The translations under genes and the position numbers were made by a program. Below are positions 23,691 to 35,870 of a stretch of DNA of 64,000 nucleotides, one piece after another (position 1 is the stretch's first letter; every line of letters begins with the position of its first letter). This stretch comes from Crotophaga sulcirostris (Eukaryota; Chordata; Aves; Cuculiformes; Crotophagidae): NCBI GenBank assembly GCA_013397455.1, contig VYZB01000331.1:660429-724428 (forward strand). Direction: 5' to 3'. The notes beneath the pieces are model-generated. The model worked only from the letters and a program-made list of their open reading frames with translations. It was not told where the DNA came from and ran no database searches.

Positions 23691-25175
23691 CTGGCTGCCA
23701 CTTCTTCATTCCTTCCTATCAGGTATTTATACACAGATAAAACAGCCTCCGGAGCACTTTTTCTCCAGGATGAACACTCCCAGCTCTTTTAGCCTCTGCT
23801 TACGAGAGATGCTCTAGTTCATTAACGACCTCGGTGGCTCTTCCCTGTACTCAACCCATGATGCCCATGTCCCTCCTGTACTTGGGAGCCTAGCACTGGA
23901 CTCAGCACCTTGCATGTGTTTCACAAGGGCTGAAGAGAGGGACAAAGTCACCTCTCTTGACCTGCTGCCAGTGCTTTACTTAATGCAGCCTAGGAGGCTA
24001 TTGGCTGCCTTTGTTGCAGAAGAACATTAGTGCCTCATGGTCAGCTTGTTTTCCATCAGGACTCCCCAAGGCCTTCTATCCAACCCGTTAGCCCTCAGTG
24101 TGTATTTGTACCTGAGGCTATTCTGCCCCAGTGCAGGATACTACACTTCCCTTTGCCAAATTGCATGAAGTTCCTGTTTGTTTGTTTCTCCAACCTGTTC
24201 AGGTTCTCCTGGATCATGGCAGTATGCTCTGGTGAACAAGCCTTTCCTCATCTGAAAACGTGCTGAAGGTGCAGTTTATCCCATTGCCCATTAACAAAGA
24301 TGACAAACAATACTGGTCCCACAACTGGCCCCTGGGGTACACAAGTGACTACTGTCCTCCAGGTGGGCTTTGTGTCTCTCATCACACCTCCCTGGGATTG
24401 GCCAATTAGTCAGTTTTTAATCTACCTCACTATCCAGTTATCTAGCCCATACCTTGTCGATGTGTCTATGAGGATGTTAAGAGAATGATAGAAGTGAAAA
24501 AAACTTTACTGAAGGAGAGGTAAATGTCTTCTACTGTTCTCTCTTCATCTCCCATGCCAATCATCTTATTGCAGAAGGCTGCTGGGAATTTGTTTCATAA
24601 ATCCATGCTGATTACTCCAATTGACCTTGTCCTTCACGTGTTCAAAATGTTCTCTGGGATTATCCACTCCATCTCCTCCAAAGGGACTGATGTGAGGCTT
24701 TAGCAGCATGTTCTTCCCTATATTCTCGTTGTGGCCTTTCTTGAAGAAAAGAGCAACATTTAATGTCCGCCAGTCATAAGGTGCATTCCCCAGCCACCAC
24801 AACCTTCCAAAGATAACTGAGAAAGCCATTGCAATGATATTAGCCAGCTCCATCACTGGGAGGGAGCCCTTACTGGCTACATCTTGTCAGGGTCCAGTTT
24901 GTTTAAGTGCTACCTAATCTGATCACCCTTTACCAAGGGTACAAGTACATCCTGTCGGGTTTTCTCGCAGTCTCAGGGCCTTGGGATTCCTGAAAACTAG
25001 TCTCATTAATGAAAACTGAGGTGGAGAAGGTGTTAAGTATTTCTGCCTTTTCCATGTCCTTTGTCATCAGCTCCCCTACCCCGTTTAACAGTTGGCCCAC
25101 AATTTTCTCAGGATTTCTTTTGCTGTTGATATCCCTCTAGTAACCTTACTTGCTGCCCTCAAATTTTAGAACTTT
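23691..25175 (-). mobile_element. Old, diverged CR1 LINE, antisense
   Basis: Minus-strand CR1 of an older subfamily, recognisable throughout but more diverged than the neighbouring copies. Plus-strand landmarks are CAGGTATTTATACAC (23721), the GGAGCCTAGCACTGGAC block (23885), ATTGCATGAAGTTCC (24160), CCCTGGGGTACACAAG (24330), TTTAATCTACCTCACTATCC (24416), AAATCCATGCTGATTACTCC (24599) and GCCAGCTCCATCACTGGGAG (24843). The 3' UTR and tail are missing; the left end joins an LTR scrap. The right end fades near 25175 in the linker before RT. The ORF2 frame is riddled with breaks; the RT box at 24247-24258 reads FSDE rather than FADD. Confidence 0.85.
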
Positions 25176-26517
25176 AGACTGTTCTTAAAACTATCGAAGA
25201 AGCAGTCATTGCTACCTTTTCTTAAAACCCTCTAATTAGAGACAAGGCAAACATGTAATGGTACTGTATAAGCAGAGGTTATTTTAGGGTTGGATCATAC
25301 AAATTTTAATGCTGTTTTCAGATGAGACTTAAGCTTTCTTAGAATCAGAATGGCTTTAACAGTTCTCACGTTTTATGGTAGCAACTGACGCTCTTCATGG
25401 ACAGAATTACAAGGCTGTCTTTAGATGGCTGAGGATGTTCCAGTCATCTTTTTCTCTTTGAAAATATATATTTGCTGAAAAATTTCAGGATTAGCCAAGC
25501 TTGAAAGTTTCCAGGTATGCATGGAGGGTATGTAAACTGACCCACTGTTGGGGGGCCTCCTGACAGAAGACCATATGTGCATCATTCTCACAGTGAATTG
25601 TAGTGAGGAGACGTGGCAATTTCCTAGCCTTGGAGCTTTGAGTCAGATTTACTATTCTAGCAAGTTATTTTGCATGTGTTGAAATTTTTTTGGCTTGTTA
25701 ACACATGCCTTAATGACTCAAAGGAGTTTCCACTGAAATTGGTTCTTGCTCAATGTTCCTTTCTATAGACCCTCAATCATAACTGCAAACCATCTTGGTG
25801 TATGGTGCTTGTTGAGAGGTATCCAGAGGTTGTGATCTTTAGATTTTGCCTATTTTTATCTTAGAGATCCCATGGAAAAGGATTGTGAGCATTGGCTGAT
25901 ATTTAGAAGTGTTACTATTAATATTCTGCTTCTGTTTTTCAAGACTGGAAAGAACCTTGACTAACAAAATGTTAATACTTAACTTACTGTTATTTGCTAA
26001 TTATTCTTCTTTTCTAAGCTGTTACTCTAAACCTAAGATTATTATTAATGAAAATGTAAGGAGAAGGATTTGCTCTGTTCTATTGTTGAGGGGGTGAAAT
26101 AAAACCACAAACACATTTACCACCACTAACCTACAAAGCAAGCTTCAGCCCAGTTCCGTTAAGAATAGCACAGTATCCTTGAATAGAGGGTCTTTTTACA
26201 GATAGAGCTAGTAAACAGATTTCCATATGTAATATAAGGTGGTAAGTTTAACACAGTGATAATCTGTGGGAAGTCACAAAAAGCAGCTGTTGGAGAGACA
26301 AGGAGTGTATTTCTTGCATGTCCTGGTATTCCTAACTCTTTTTTTTTCCCCTTTGTAGCCTCCTATGAAAACAGAATTCTATAATCATGCTGTAGGGGTA
26401 AACCCTTTATTTCTAGCAGAATAGTTTCCATATAACCATTAATTTGACAGAATATTTTTAAACTATTTATAATTAAGAGCTAATGCCCACGGAATAGAAT
26501 ATAGTCATAGGTTAATG

Positions 26518-26569
26518 GCCACCTGCTGGTTCATGAAGGCAAAAGTGTTTATTTTCCAAACAGCAGGTG
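26518..26569. promoter_or_regulatory. Inverted CACCTGCTG/CAGCAGGTG pair with CTCF-like core
   Basis: CACCTGCTG at 26520-26528 is exactly inverted as CAGCAGGTG at 26561-26569, 32 bp apart. Each arm contains a CACCTG/CAGGTG E-box, a site type bound by ZEB and SNAIL zinc-finger factors. The left arm, read on the minus strand, also gives CCAGCAGGTGGC, which fits the 12-base core of the CTCF consensus but not its last two positions. No function is shown by the sequence alone. Confidence 0.25.
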
Positions 26570-29500
26570 CTGATTCTCTAACAGTGTTCTAGTAGAACAA
26601 CAATTTTTTCTATTATATAAAATTACTGGTGCAGATTTAAACATTTTATGTGATAGATGCTGGTGCCTCGGTGTGACAGATACTTACCGTACCATGTTTG
26701 ATACAATGCACACTTACAGAATGATCTCCCTCTAGATCCTAGATTAATTACTGATGTTGAACAGATATTATTTGCTTGGGTTATCTGAAGAGTACTTGTT
26801 TTGACGTTTCCAGTCTCTTCTTCCATTCCATCTTTTGAAAAACCGCAGTAAAACCTAAATTTCTAGCAGTTCATAAGCATTTCCATAAAACAATTCATAC
26901 TCATTCTGAAAAGAGTTGAAGAGCAGGAAAGAAAAATAAGAAGTATATCCCCTATAAAACAAACAAGGATTAAGAAAATTATATGTCAGTGGAACTGCTT
27001 GAGGGGAAACATGGTTCCAACAGTCTGTGTGCTGCTTGGTTTGTACTTTAAATCTTGTATTCATTATGATCCCCAAAAGTGATCAGTGCTAATTCAATAG
27101 GAATCAAACCAGAGAACTGGCCTGTGCACCCTTTTCTTTTTCTCATGTGTACAAGCCTGGAACTTAAGCATGGAGAAGAAGTGGTGAAGAAGAAATGTGG
27201 TTTTATGCAATGGTGAATCTGATAGGCAGGTGAATATATCTTCAAATACAAGCTGTATCACTCACTCCTGTCACCCTGAGCACTTAATTGCTTTCTCTCC
27301 CTGCGGGGAGTGTGGCTATAGATCATTAACATCTGTACAAGGCTTCAAGAATGCAACAAAAAAATACCATTAGTAAAAATTCTTTTGAATGTGTTTGAAA
27401 AAAGGAAATGTACAACAGTAGTGGAAGAAGTCCTTCTAGAAGACTGGGTGCTGAACAAAGAAACAGTCCCTGAGAAAAATGCCATGAACACTTCTTTAGT
27501 TTCTCAGAACAGGAACTCTCAGTCAATGGCAATGCTGTGAACTATATAATCTGACAAGGTAAGTAACGATTATGAAATTTCAGAGTTAATGGGCTCTCCT
27601 TGTACCTTTCTAATGTCAATACTGTCAAAGATGTTGCAAAAAACCCTTCCAGCAATAAAGGGATCAACCAGCATATCAACTGAGTGTCCTGTTGGTTTGA
27701 AAATGTGTTCCTTCCTTGTCACACTCCTTCACTCCTCTGAAAGACATTCTGAGTCAGATCAGTTTCTACTAGTTTCACTTGAAAGGTTTCTTTTGAGCAG
27801 CAGTCTAAATTCTTTACCTAAATGTAGGCAATACATTATTTCCATTGTTGAATACTCTGTTTGGTCTGTACTAAATTAATTAAAGGTATACTCAGTTTCT
27901 TTAGTAGGAAAGGGAGAGAGTACACAACAAAGCAGGAAATGATCTTTACACAGCAGTCTCTTGTAGGGAATAATTGAATGCCAAGACTGCTGACCAGGCT
28001 GCAGCTATAATGAGCTTTTATTAACTTTTCTACTAGTGTTCCCATTCTTTGTCTACTAAGATCCCCTCTCCCCTCAGTATGGCAGCACTCCCAGGTGGAT
28101 GATAGTTCAGTAAAGAGCGGTTTCTGCTCAGCTAATAAATGTAGAAATGAGAAAATATTTTCCCTGAAACTTAGCAGCTTTGTCTGTAAACATACCTTTC
28201 ATACACAGTTTGTCCAAATGTCTGGGAACAATATGGACCTTGGGGACATATCATTCAAAGTTTAAGTGTATATTAGTCAGGAAGGAGCTGGGCCATTACT
28301 GTGGGATCACAGTTCACCATTAGAGGTGTTGTAGCACTGTTGGTGTTGTGTAACTATGTCTGACAAAGTTATGAGACTAATGACTTGGTAGGATCTTGCT
28401 GAAGAGCTACTCTAGATTTAGGCTAGCAGAAACAGAACATGACTGAACCCGGGCCTCTGGCAGGACAAAAACTTTCTCTTTTTTCTCTTCCTGAACTTTT
28501 ATAGCTCTTCATAGCCAGCAAAGTTGAAAGGCGGAGAAGAATTCTGTGGAGGGGTGAGGAAGGGTTGATTAATTCTGAAATGTAATGGACCTTATTAAAG
28601 AGTGATTCCAGTTTAAGATGTCTCATGTTTTGTACTGTGGATTGTGGAGAAAAAAATCTGTGCAAGAAAATACCCTGGATATCACCCTGAATGTTCTCCC
28701 AGGAATACCTTTTTAAGAGGGGTGAATGAGGAGTTAAGGTGTGCCACAGGGAGTGTGCAAGCTACACAGGAGGAAGGGCATGAAACAAAAAGAGATACCA
28801 ATATAAATGACTAAAGAAAACTTCAAGTGGGACCTCATAGCTAAGTGCGTGTCTGCTGAATCTTCCTGGGAAGATCTGATCCACTTCTCTGACACTTTCA
28901 CAGCAGATAACCTAAACTGACATTCACCTTGGCTGCATTACAGAAGTAATATTTTCACCAGGACAAACTGTTGTTGAAAAGCAGCCCCGCTGAATTACTC
29001 ATGCTTTTCTTTAGCAGACATACATGTTTTCTTTTCCATAGTAGGCTTTTTCTTTTTTCCATTTTCTTTTTTTTTTCTAGTGCATACTAAAACACCCTCA
29101 GTCCTCCTTCCTTTGCTCAGATTTGCTATTTTTGCTTCCACAGAGTGGTTGTGTATCGTCCACTTACAGTACTTTGAAAGGAAGCAAACAATAGTTTTCA
29201 CCAACTTTGTAAGAGTTTTGTGAGAAGTAGATGTGAGAAAAAGTCATCGCTCATGCTGCCGTTGCATTCTAGTTTTCTTTCTTTAGTGACAAAAACAAGA
29301 TCTTCAAGACTAACACTACAACTCTGGTAAGACCAGCCTCTCTCCATCCTAGCCTACAACATACAAGAGCCTAGAGAAGTACAAGACAAATTCCAATATG
29401 TTTGCACAACAGGAACTTTTCTTAGAACAGCATCAAAATGATTATATTGGATAAGCAATCATTCAGCTGCCCAGTTGCCTCTGGAAAAATGTTTAGTGAA

Positions 29501-30589
29501 AAGGGTGGGATGATTTACATCAACGTTTATCCTCCCAAAAAACTGTCAGTTAACAATGTTTTTCTCTCTTCTCCTGAGAAACAGGATTTGTCAGACTTCC
29601 TGAGCTCATGGTATTTAAAATATAAACAAATTAAACCAAAAAACAATAGGTGTTTTTCTACAAAGGAGCTATTCATTTGTGCTTGGCTTTTAATAAAAAA
29701 AAAGAGATACTACAAATCGTTGTTAAAAACTTCTTGTGTAGGAGAACATGTTTTTTTTCCCATCAACATTCAGTTGCTGATTGGTTTACTTCTCAGTCAG
29801 CTTGGTCAGTAAAAAGGCATAAATCTGGCTACTTCATTCTACTTTGTTGGTTTTGTGACATTTTCTGCTTGTGATCAATGTCTTAGCTTAGGAGTAGCTG
29901 AAAATTAGTGGACCTATGTGTATAGTAAGGTGCTAATGTGTTAGGTTTTTAATAGGATTTGTCCTTATGCCAGTGCTGTCTACTGCACACAGACACTAGT
30001 GCAAGAGTGCAGAATTACATCTCTGAAATGTGTTTCCCAGATGCAAGCATTTGATAGTCAGCACAGTAAAATAAATATAATACTTTACACTGGAAACAGT
30101 TAACAAAAGTCACTATGTAATCCCATGCTGCATCTATGAACTTTCGTCCATTTGAACAGCCACACTCTCAAAAATACTGATGAATGATGGAATATGCTTT
30201 TATTTTCATGTGTTACAGATAGCATGACATAACTTGCCTGGAGTTTTGTTCTGCTACTTGTTGTTTATGAGGTTACCCTTTGGTCATTAAAATGAGAATT
30301 GCCCATTATCGTAAGTTTTTCCACTAGGTCATAAATGCAAACAGAGGGCCAATAACCAAACTAGAGTGACCAATATCCATGCTTTGGGCTGATAGTTGGA
30401 ATATTCACATGGTTATGAGAAAATCTCCTGATGCTCTTTCTAGCAAGGAACTTGAACTCTTTAAACTTGCAGTAAAGCCTCAGTTTATGATGCAAAGTCT
30501 CATTAGAAACCCTTATTGTGGTAGGGAGAAAAATGCATCTTGATGGATAGTCCTGGGAGAAGCAGGAACCTTGTTCCAGATAGTGAGGA

Positions 30590-31080
30590 CCCTACCTCAG
30601 GTGTTTTTGTTATAGATGGCCCAGTATTCCTCTGATTGCAAGAGGCTGAAGATGTGTGAGTAGGGGTTGATCAATACTGTCTGTCCTGTCTTCTCACTGA
30701 TCTCCATTTCTGTTTCCTGGGTGAAAGGGCTCTGTCTGGGGTGTATGTTTGCGTGGAGGCTCAGTGCCAGCTGTGGCTGTGGGACCACAGGTCATGGGGG
30801 TATGTCCCAGCGTGCCAACAACCGGAGGCAGGGGTGTTTGTGTGCACTTGTCGGTGTGTGCAATCATTAGCAAACATCAAGCAAGACTAGTTCAAAGTAG
30901 GGTAAGTGGTTTGGGAGCCTCTTTTGGATTAGAGTGGCCCTAACTCTAAACTGGATTTTGTTGAGGCCAGAAGGTCTGAGAGCTGGGTACTGGAATGGCT
31001 GTGGTCCCAAGCCAGCTACTGCAGAGACCAAGGGTTTAAGCTAGGTACTAGCAAGTTCCATGGATCTGGGTGAGCTACCA
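30590..31080. other. GC-richer unassigned patch, possibly an old repeat
   Basis: A compositionally distinct stretch with several CpGs (near 30750, 30810 and 30822) and recurring words. AGCTGTGG / GGCTGTGG appear near 30767-30780 and 30998. CCAGCTACTG occurs at 31012, followed by GAGCTACCAG at 31070. The recurrences suggest a decayed repeat or minisatellite-like element. I cannot assign a family, and the short frames over it are unsupported. Confidence 0.25.
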
Positions 31081-31469
31081 GGGTTATTTATTTGTGTATG
31101 CATGAAGCAATTTGGTGACAATGAGGTCTAGAGCTACTGGGCAGTGTATGTATATATACACAAATGCACATATTTGTACATGTATGTTTATATATTTCCA
31201 TTAATGGGATTTCATCCTGATCGGCTAGAGAGGGAATAGGATAAGGATTTTAGTGCTGCCTGTGTTTTCATAAATGCTGTTTCTTCTCCCTGTGGGGTTT
31301 GTTGTCTTTACTAATATACATACATTGTGTATGTGTGCCCATCTGCCTATTGGGAACATACGCTTGGGTTCACTATTCTCTGGGCCTGGGGACATGGAGC
31401 TACAGCAGCCTCAGTGCTGTGGGGTTGCTAGATTCAGCAGCTCTGAACTATCAAAACTTTCCACTATAT

Positions 31470-31560
31470 GGAACATTAACACCATTCTTGCCATCTTACA
31501 CTTGGGAAAACTGAGGCAGAAAAAAGAAATATTATCCAATTCACCCAGCAGGCCAAAGGC
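31470..31560 (+). mobile_element. MIR-like (CORE-SINE) scrap
   Basis: The segment ACCATTCTTGCCATCTTACA and following GGGAAAACTGAGGCAGA resemble the well-known MIR segment in which a CCATTTTACAGATGAGG-like stretch is followed by AAACTGAGGCA. The downstream CACCCAGCAGG could correspond to the CAAGGTCACACAGC part. Such ancient tRNA-derived SINE remnants are expected at low density in birds. The call is by eye on about 60 informative bases. Confidence 0.4.
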
Positions 31561-33670
31561 AATTTATCTGTGGTTTTGACCTGCTAGAAGAATGAGAGGC
31601 ACCACTCAGAGGCAGTGAAGAGAACCGCACTTTTCAGTGGAGAATACTGAGGGTGAGGAGGAGTGGACAGGAATAAAAGCCTCCTAGCTCAGCTAACAAG
31701 GTGTCTGCAAGAGGAACGGGATTGTAAATATCTTCCATGCCTCACCACAGCAGGCAGAGGTTACTATTTTAAGAAACAGTCGAAGTGAATACATTGTAAG
31801 TTTTATACTACTTGTCCCAGATCAAATCAAAGACACAAACAGAACTGGTACACTTCTCTTTAACAGTGTATCATAACTTAGGCTGGTAAGCTATAACACA
31901 TAAGGTGTAAAAACTACTGTAATAACATATGCCTTGTTTGTTAATTGTCTTTCTCACTGGATAGTTTTCCATTCTATCCTCTGCTTTGATCCAAACCACA
32001 TAGTAAAGAAAGCATTTCTAGCACTTAGCATTAAAGCCTTCAGGACAGACCACAGTGCAATTAAACTATTGTGCTGCTGGACGTGCATAACAACTTGGCA
32101 TGTGTTTTTTTCTTATACTTCACATTTGGGTTCTGTCAAGAAACAGTGCCAAGCAGCAGTATGTGAAGTCTGTAAATCATGGCTAAATATATCTTACTAT
32201 GGCTCCTCTGCAGATCCCAGTTCTTCAAGCACCATGAAGCTAGCCAGAAGCAATGTAAAGGCAGGATGCTTGGCTTGACTACCTCTGAGGCTGACAAATC
32301 CTGGAGAGTTTTGCACTCTGACTTCCTTAGCTGTAGGGAAACTTGCCAGAACATAGAGCATTTTGAACTGGCACATCGGGGCTGGTGGAGGAGACAGAAC
32401 ATAAGTCCTGAAGTGAACTGTTTTGCAGGAAAATACTGGAATTATTTGGAGAGTGCCCTGCTGAGCATTTCTGGATAGTTTTATTTTGCGTGAAAGCCAC
32501 CTGGAAAATCATCCTGACTCAGCTGGAGTATGAAAACAACTTGCCAGAATATCAGCTCAAACTCAGCTAATTGCAATACTAGTTATTAAGTTGTTATTGG
32601 CTTAAGCAGCTCTTGGAACTATGGAGGGGTGAAGTGGATGTGTCAAGAAACATAAGACAGGGGAGGTGGATGCTGTCTTCCCTTCCTTTCACTCCAAAGA
32701 AACAGTATAATAAGTCACAACTTCAGAGCTCTGCATCTGTGCATTTGTGTGTGTGATGAGATATTTTAAAAAAATATGTATAGATGACTGCATGCAAAAT
32801 AAAAATACATACACTTTCACATGCATATATGTGTACATTCTGCTCATGTGTTTCTGTCTAAGAGCAAGATCTAGTGAGCAGGTTGACGACTTCTATGTAA
32901 CTGTGTGCATTTTGGTAGGAATTGTTATGACATTATAATTCAATCACAACAAAATCAAGTTGGTTTATTTTCTGTTATCAAAGCCTGCCTTAATTTGACA
33001 GGTACTACTAGAAACCGAAATTTTCCTTGAAGGGAAGTGTGGCCTGTTCTGTCTTCTGCATCGAAATCCCGTGACTTGAGGAAGGGGCACTGTGCTGACA
33101 GTAGCATTGCAATTTTCTGCTGGAGATTTTGAGTCGTTAAATGGCACTAGGGTTTTATTGCCCCAGGTCTCATTCTATGTATCAGTGATGACAAAGATGA
33201 CTAAATGCTGCATGGAGAAAAATAAGAGAAAATGTGGACAAGGCTCCTGGTTGGGAGAACTGTGCATACAGCCTAAGTCTTTTCCTGACGTTGATGAGCT
33301 GGATCTTTGACAGGTGTCCATGTTCTTCCCTGTGCCTGCTTTGGAGTAAGTGAATTCCTCATATCAACCTAATGAGTTGTTGCAGTTGCTTGGATATGTG
33401 TGTAGAAATATGGATACTGAAAATATCTGTACCTATATGGTGCACTCATATAAAAGGCTGAGGAATAATGCCACTTAATTAATACAAACAGAAACTGAAT
33501 GATGATGATTTGTACCTTGTTTAAATTTTTGTTGCTTACTGTGAAGACAGAAACCTGTGCTTCAAAAACGATCTACAGCTCTCTGGATGGTTAAAGGGAC
33601 TGAGAGCATTTCAAGGGTTCTCCAAAGTCAGTGGAGACCTTTCAAACCAATAGCTGTCCTAGGAAACTAA

Positions 33671-33696
33671 ATACTAAATCTTGATACTAAATCTTG
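33671..33696. repeat. Perfect 13-bp tandem duplication
   Basis: ATACTAAATCTTG occurs twice, head to tail, with no mismatch. It is probably a recent replication-slippage duplication in non-coding DNA. Confidence 0.95.
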
Positions 33697-35233
33697 AATA
33701 AAGAAAGAACCAATACATTTTCCTATGAAATGGGAGCAGTGGTATGTTGCTGTGTAGAACTACATGATAACATCGCTGCAGACTGGAAAACAGTTCTATT
33801 TTGTTTGAATGCAGAGCCTGGGGAACAGAACCTCATTTACCAGTTCACGGGTGCCTGTTCCCTGCGGTACTGCTGTATTTGACCAATTACTGCTCAGAAT
33901 GGGCTAAGACACTGATACAATACCTTTTCAGATTGAAAACTTAAAGATTTGGGTAAGTGTTGCATTCTCTTCCACAGCATTTATATCAGTAAAGTTTCCA
34001 AAAGCTCACACTTATGCTGGAAATAAAGATAATGTTATTATTTGAAAATCTTGCATAAAAATACATTTAAGTGTCCAGAATTTATTCAGACATAAATATT
34101 ATTATTTTTCTTTCATTCTTCTAAACCCAAAGTTATTTATTGCTTTGACCTGGACTCTTTTTACCATTTCTTAGTAGTTCTAGGGCTTTCTTTGTGTGTG
34201 TGTTTGACGTATGTACAAGTACAGAGAGGGTGAAAAGGTAAGAAGGTCACAAATTCTGTATGTATAACTGCTTTAGGAAGTACTCTTGGATTCCTGTGCT
34301 GCCAGAAAATATGTCAAAGTAGACTATTCTGTGGTACCTTGAGGCTTTTCGTTTGAGGCTGGACTGGAGGGAAATCGTTCTTTGTATTTGGCTCTAGAAC
34401 AGAGAATTTGTAAGAAGGAAGCAGCTGTGGTTGTGCAACAGCTGGCCCATGCAAAACTGTGGGTCAGTGGGCAAAGGTGCTAATGGCTTGCCTATTAGTG
34501 GGTCTTGGGATGTAAGTACCCAGAGTGAAATTTTCCACAAAAGGAACAGAAATTGCTGCATGATAACTGTGCCCAGAACAATACTGATGTAATGAAACCA
34601 TTAAAGCACTCCTGTCCGACTGAGCCTTTTCCTTATACAAAATACCGTCTCTAATGATAACCTTGTATGAGGGGTTTTGCAGCTGAGTTGCTCAATATTG
34701 TAGTAGTAACAGGGTCACTGAGTCTGAACTACAGCTAACAAGGTCCAACTGCTTAATAGAGGCCTTTTGATGAAAGATGTCATGTATATGCAGCTGGATC
34801 ATTTTTCATTGTCTCTCTTCTACTACCTGCTCAAGGCAATAGGACTCAAGCACACTCTGATAATAAAGACTACCAAAATGCTGCAGATCAGCACATTTAC
34901 AAGCTTTGCAACTCAGATGCTGCATAATGAAGCAATTATGCTTGTTTCAATAATATTATAATATTTACAATGTATCAGTAGTAAACTGCTGAAAACATTT
35001 AGGGAACAGGTAGGTTGTAGTTCAATAATGTATGTGTTTGAGTTCCACAATCAGCCATTCTTGCTACACAGAGGGAATATGATGCTGCATTGGAAGCTTT
35101 AAATGAGAAGGGAATGTTTTCATTAAAGCAGCTCTGAAAACTGATCTATGGCCCACTGGTTGCACCTCATACTGGAAAAAGGAAACCTCATAAATAAAAT
35201 TGCTTAGAGGGATTAGTTGCCAAAGGTCCATCT

Positions 35234-35375
35234 TCACAGTATAACCAGGTTGGAAGAGACCTCCAAGATCATCAAGTCCAACCTATAAGCCAACCTATAA
35301 GCCAACACGAACACCACCTCATCATCTAAACCATGGCACTCAGTGCCTCATCCAATCTTCCCTTAAAAAACCTAA
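35234..35375 (-). mobile_element. Short CR1 3' end, antisense
   Basis: A minus-strand CR1 3' terminus of about 140 bp. It has a CACAGTATAACC tail, AGGTTGGAAGAGACCTCC, GATCATCAAGTCCAACC and CCATGGCACTCAGTGCCTC. Near 35280-35303 the 12-mer AACCTATAAGCC is tandemly duplicated relative to the copy at 37798. It is severely 5'-truncated with no coding content beyond the ORF2 end. It belongs to the same tail subfamily as the pieces at 5196, 37417 and 37798. Confidence 0.88.
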
Positions 35376-35870
35376 AAAGGTTCCTTAGAAAACAAATAAA
35401 TGATAGCTAGCTAGTGCTAGCTGCCATTCCATATTTTAACTTTTTTTGGAAAATCTTCTGAAGACACAAACTCCCAAATGAAAGATAGACTCTAAAATGA
35501 TATATTGGATATGTAAGGAAGCTCCTCGAAGTATAGTGAATCCATATCTCAGTAATGCCTGAAGCTCTGCTCACTACTGAGATCCTGTTTTACTGTGTAA
35601 TGTTTAAACACAATATATACTTACTAGAATCATAGAAATGTTGAATAATAGAATTACAGAATCATTTAGGTTGGAAAAGACCTCTAAGCCATCAAGTCTA
35701 GCCATCAGCCCAACACCACCATGCCTACTAAACCATGTCATGAAGTGCCATGTCTACACATTTTTTTAATACCTCCAGAGGTGGTGACTCCACCGCTTCC
35801 CTGAGCAGCCTTTTACAATGCCTGACCACTCTTTCAGTAAAGAATTTTTCCTAATACCCAATCTAAACCT

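Larger units (their letters stand above)
25176..35233. other. Non-coding stretch, no gene recognised
   Basis: About 10 kb of mostly single-copy-looking, AT-rich sequence. Open frames are short; the longest is 124 codons at 29438-29812 (plus), AT-rich and without a recognised motif. Listed separately are an inverted E-box pair near 26520, a GC-richer patch at 30590-31080, a MIR-like scrap at 31470-31560 and a 13-bp tandem duplication at 33671. A TA/CA-rich simple stretch lies at about 31147-31196 and a pyrimidine tract at about 29040-29082. Confidence 0.55.

Noticed and set aside
27295..27309. Short hairpin CTCCCTGCGGGGAG, considered as a structured RNA or terminator
   Set aside because: A 5-6 bp stem is expected often by chance and nothing around it resembles an RNA gene.
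29438..29812. A 124-codon plus-strand frame
   Set aside because: AT-rich, no recognisable motif, no supporting context; a length compatible with chance over 64 kb in six frames.
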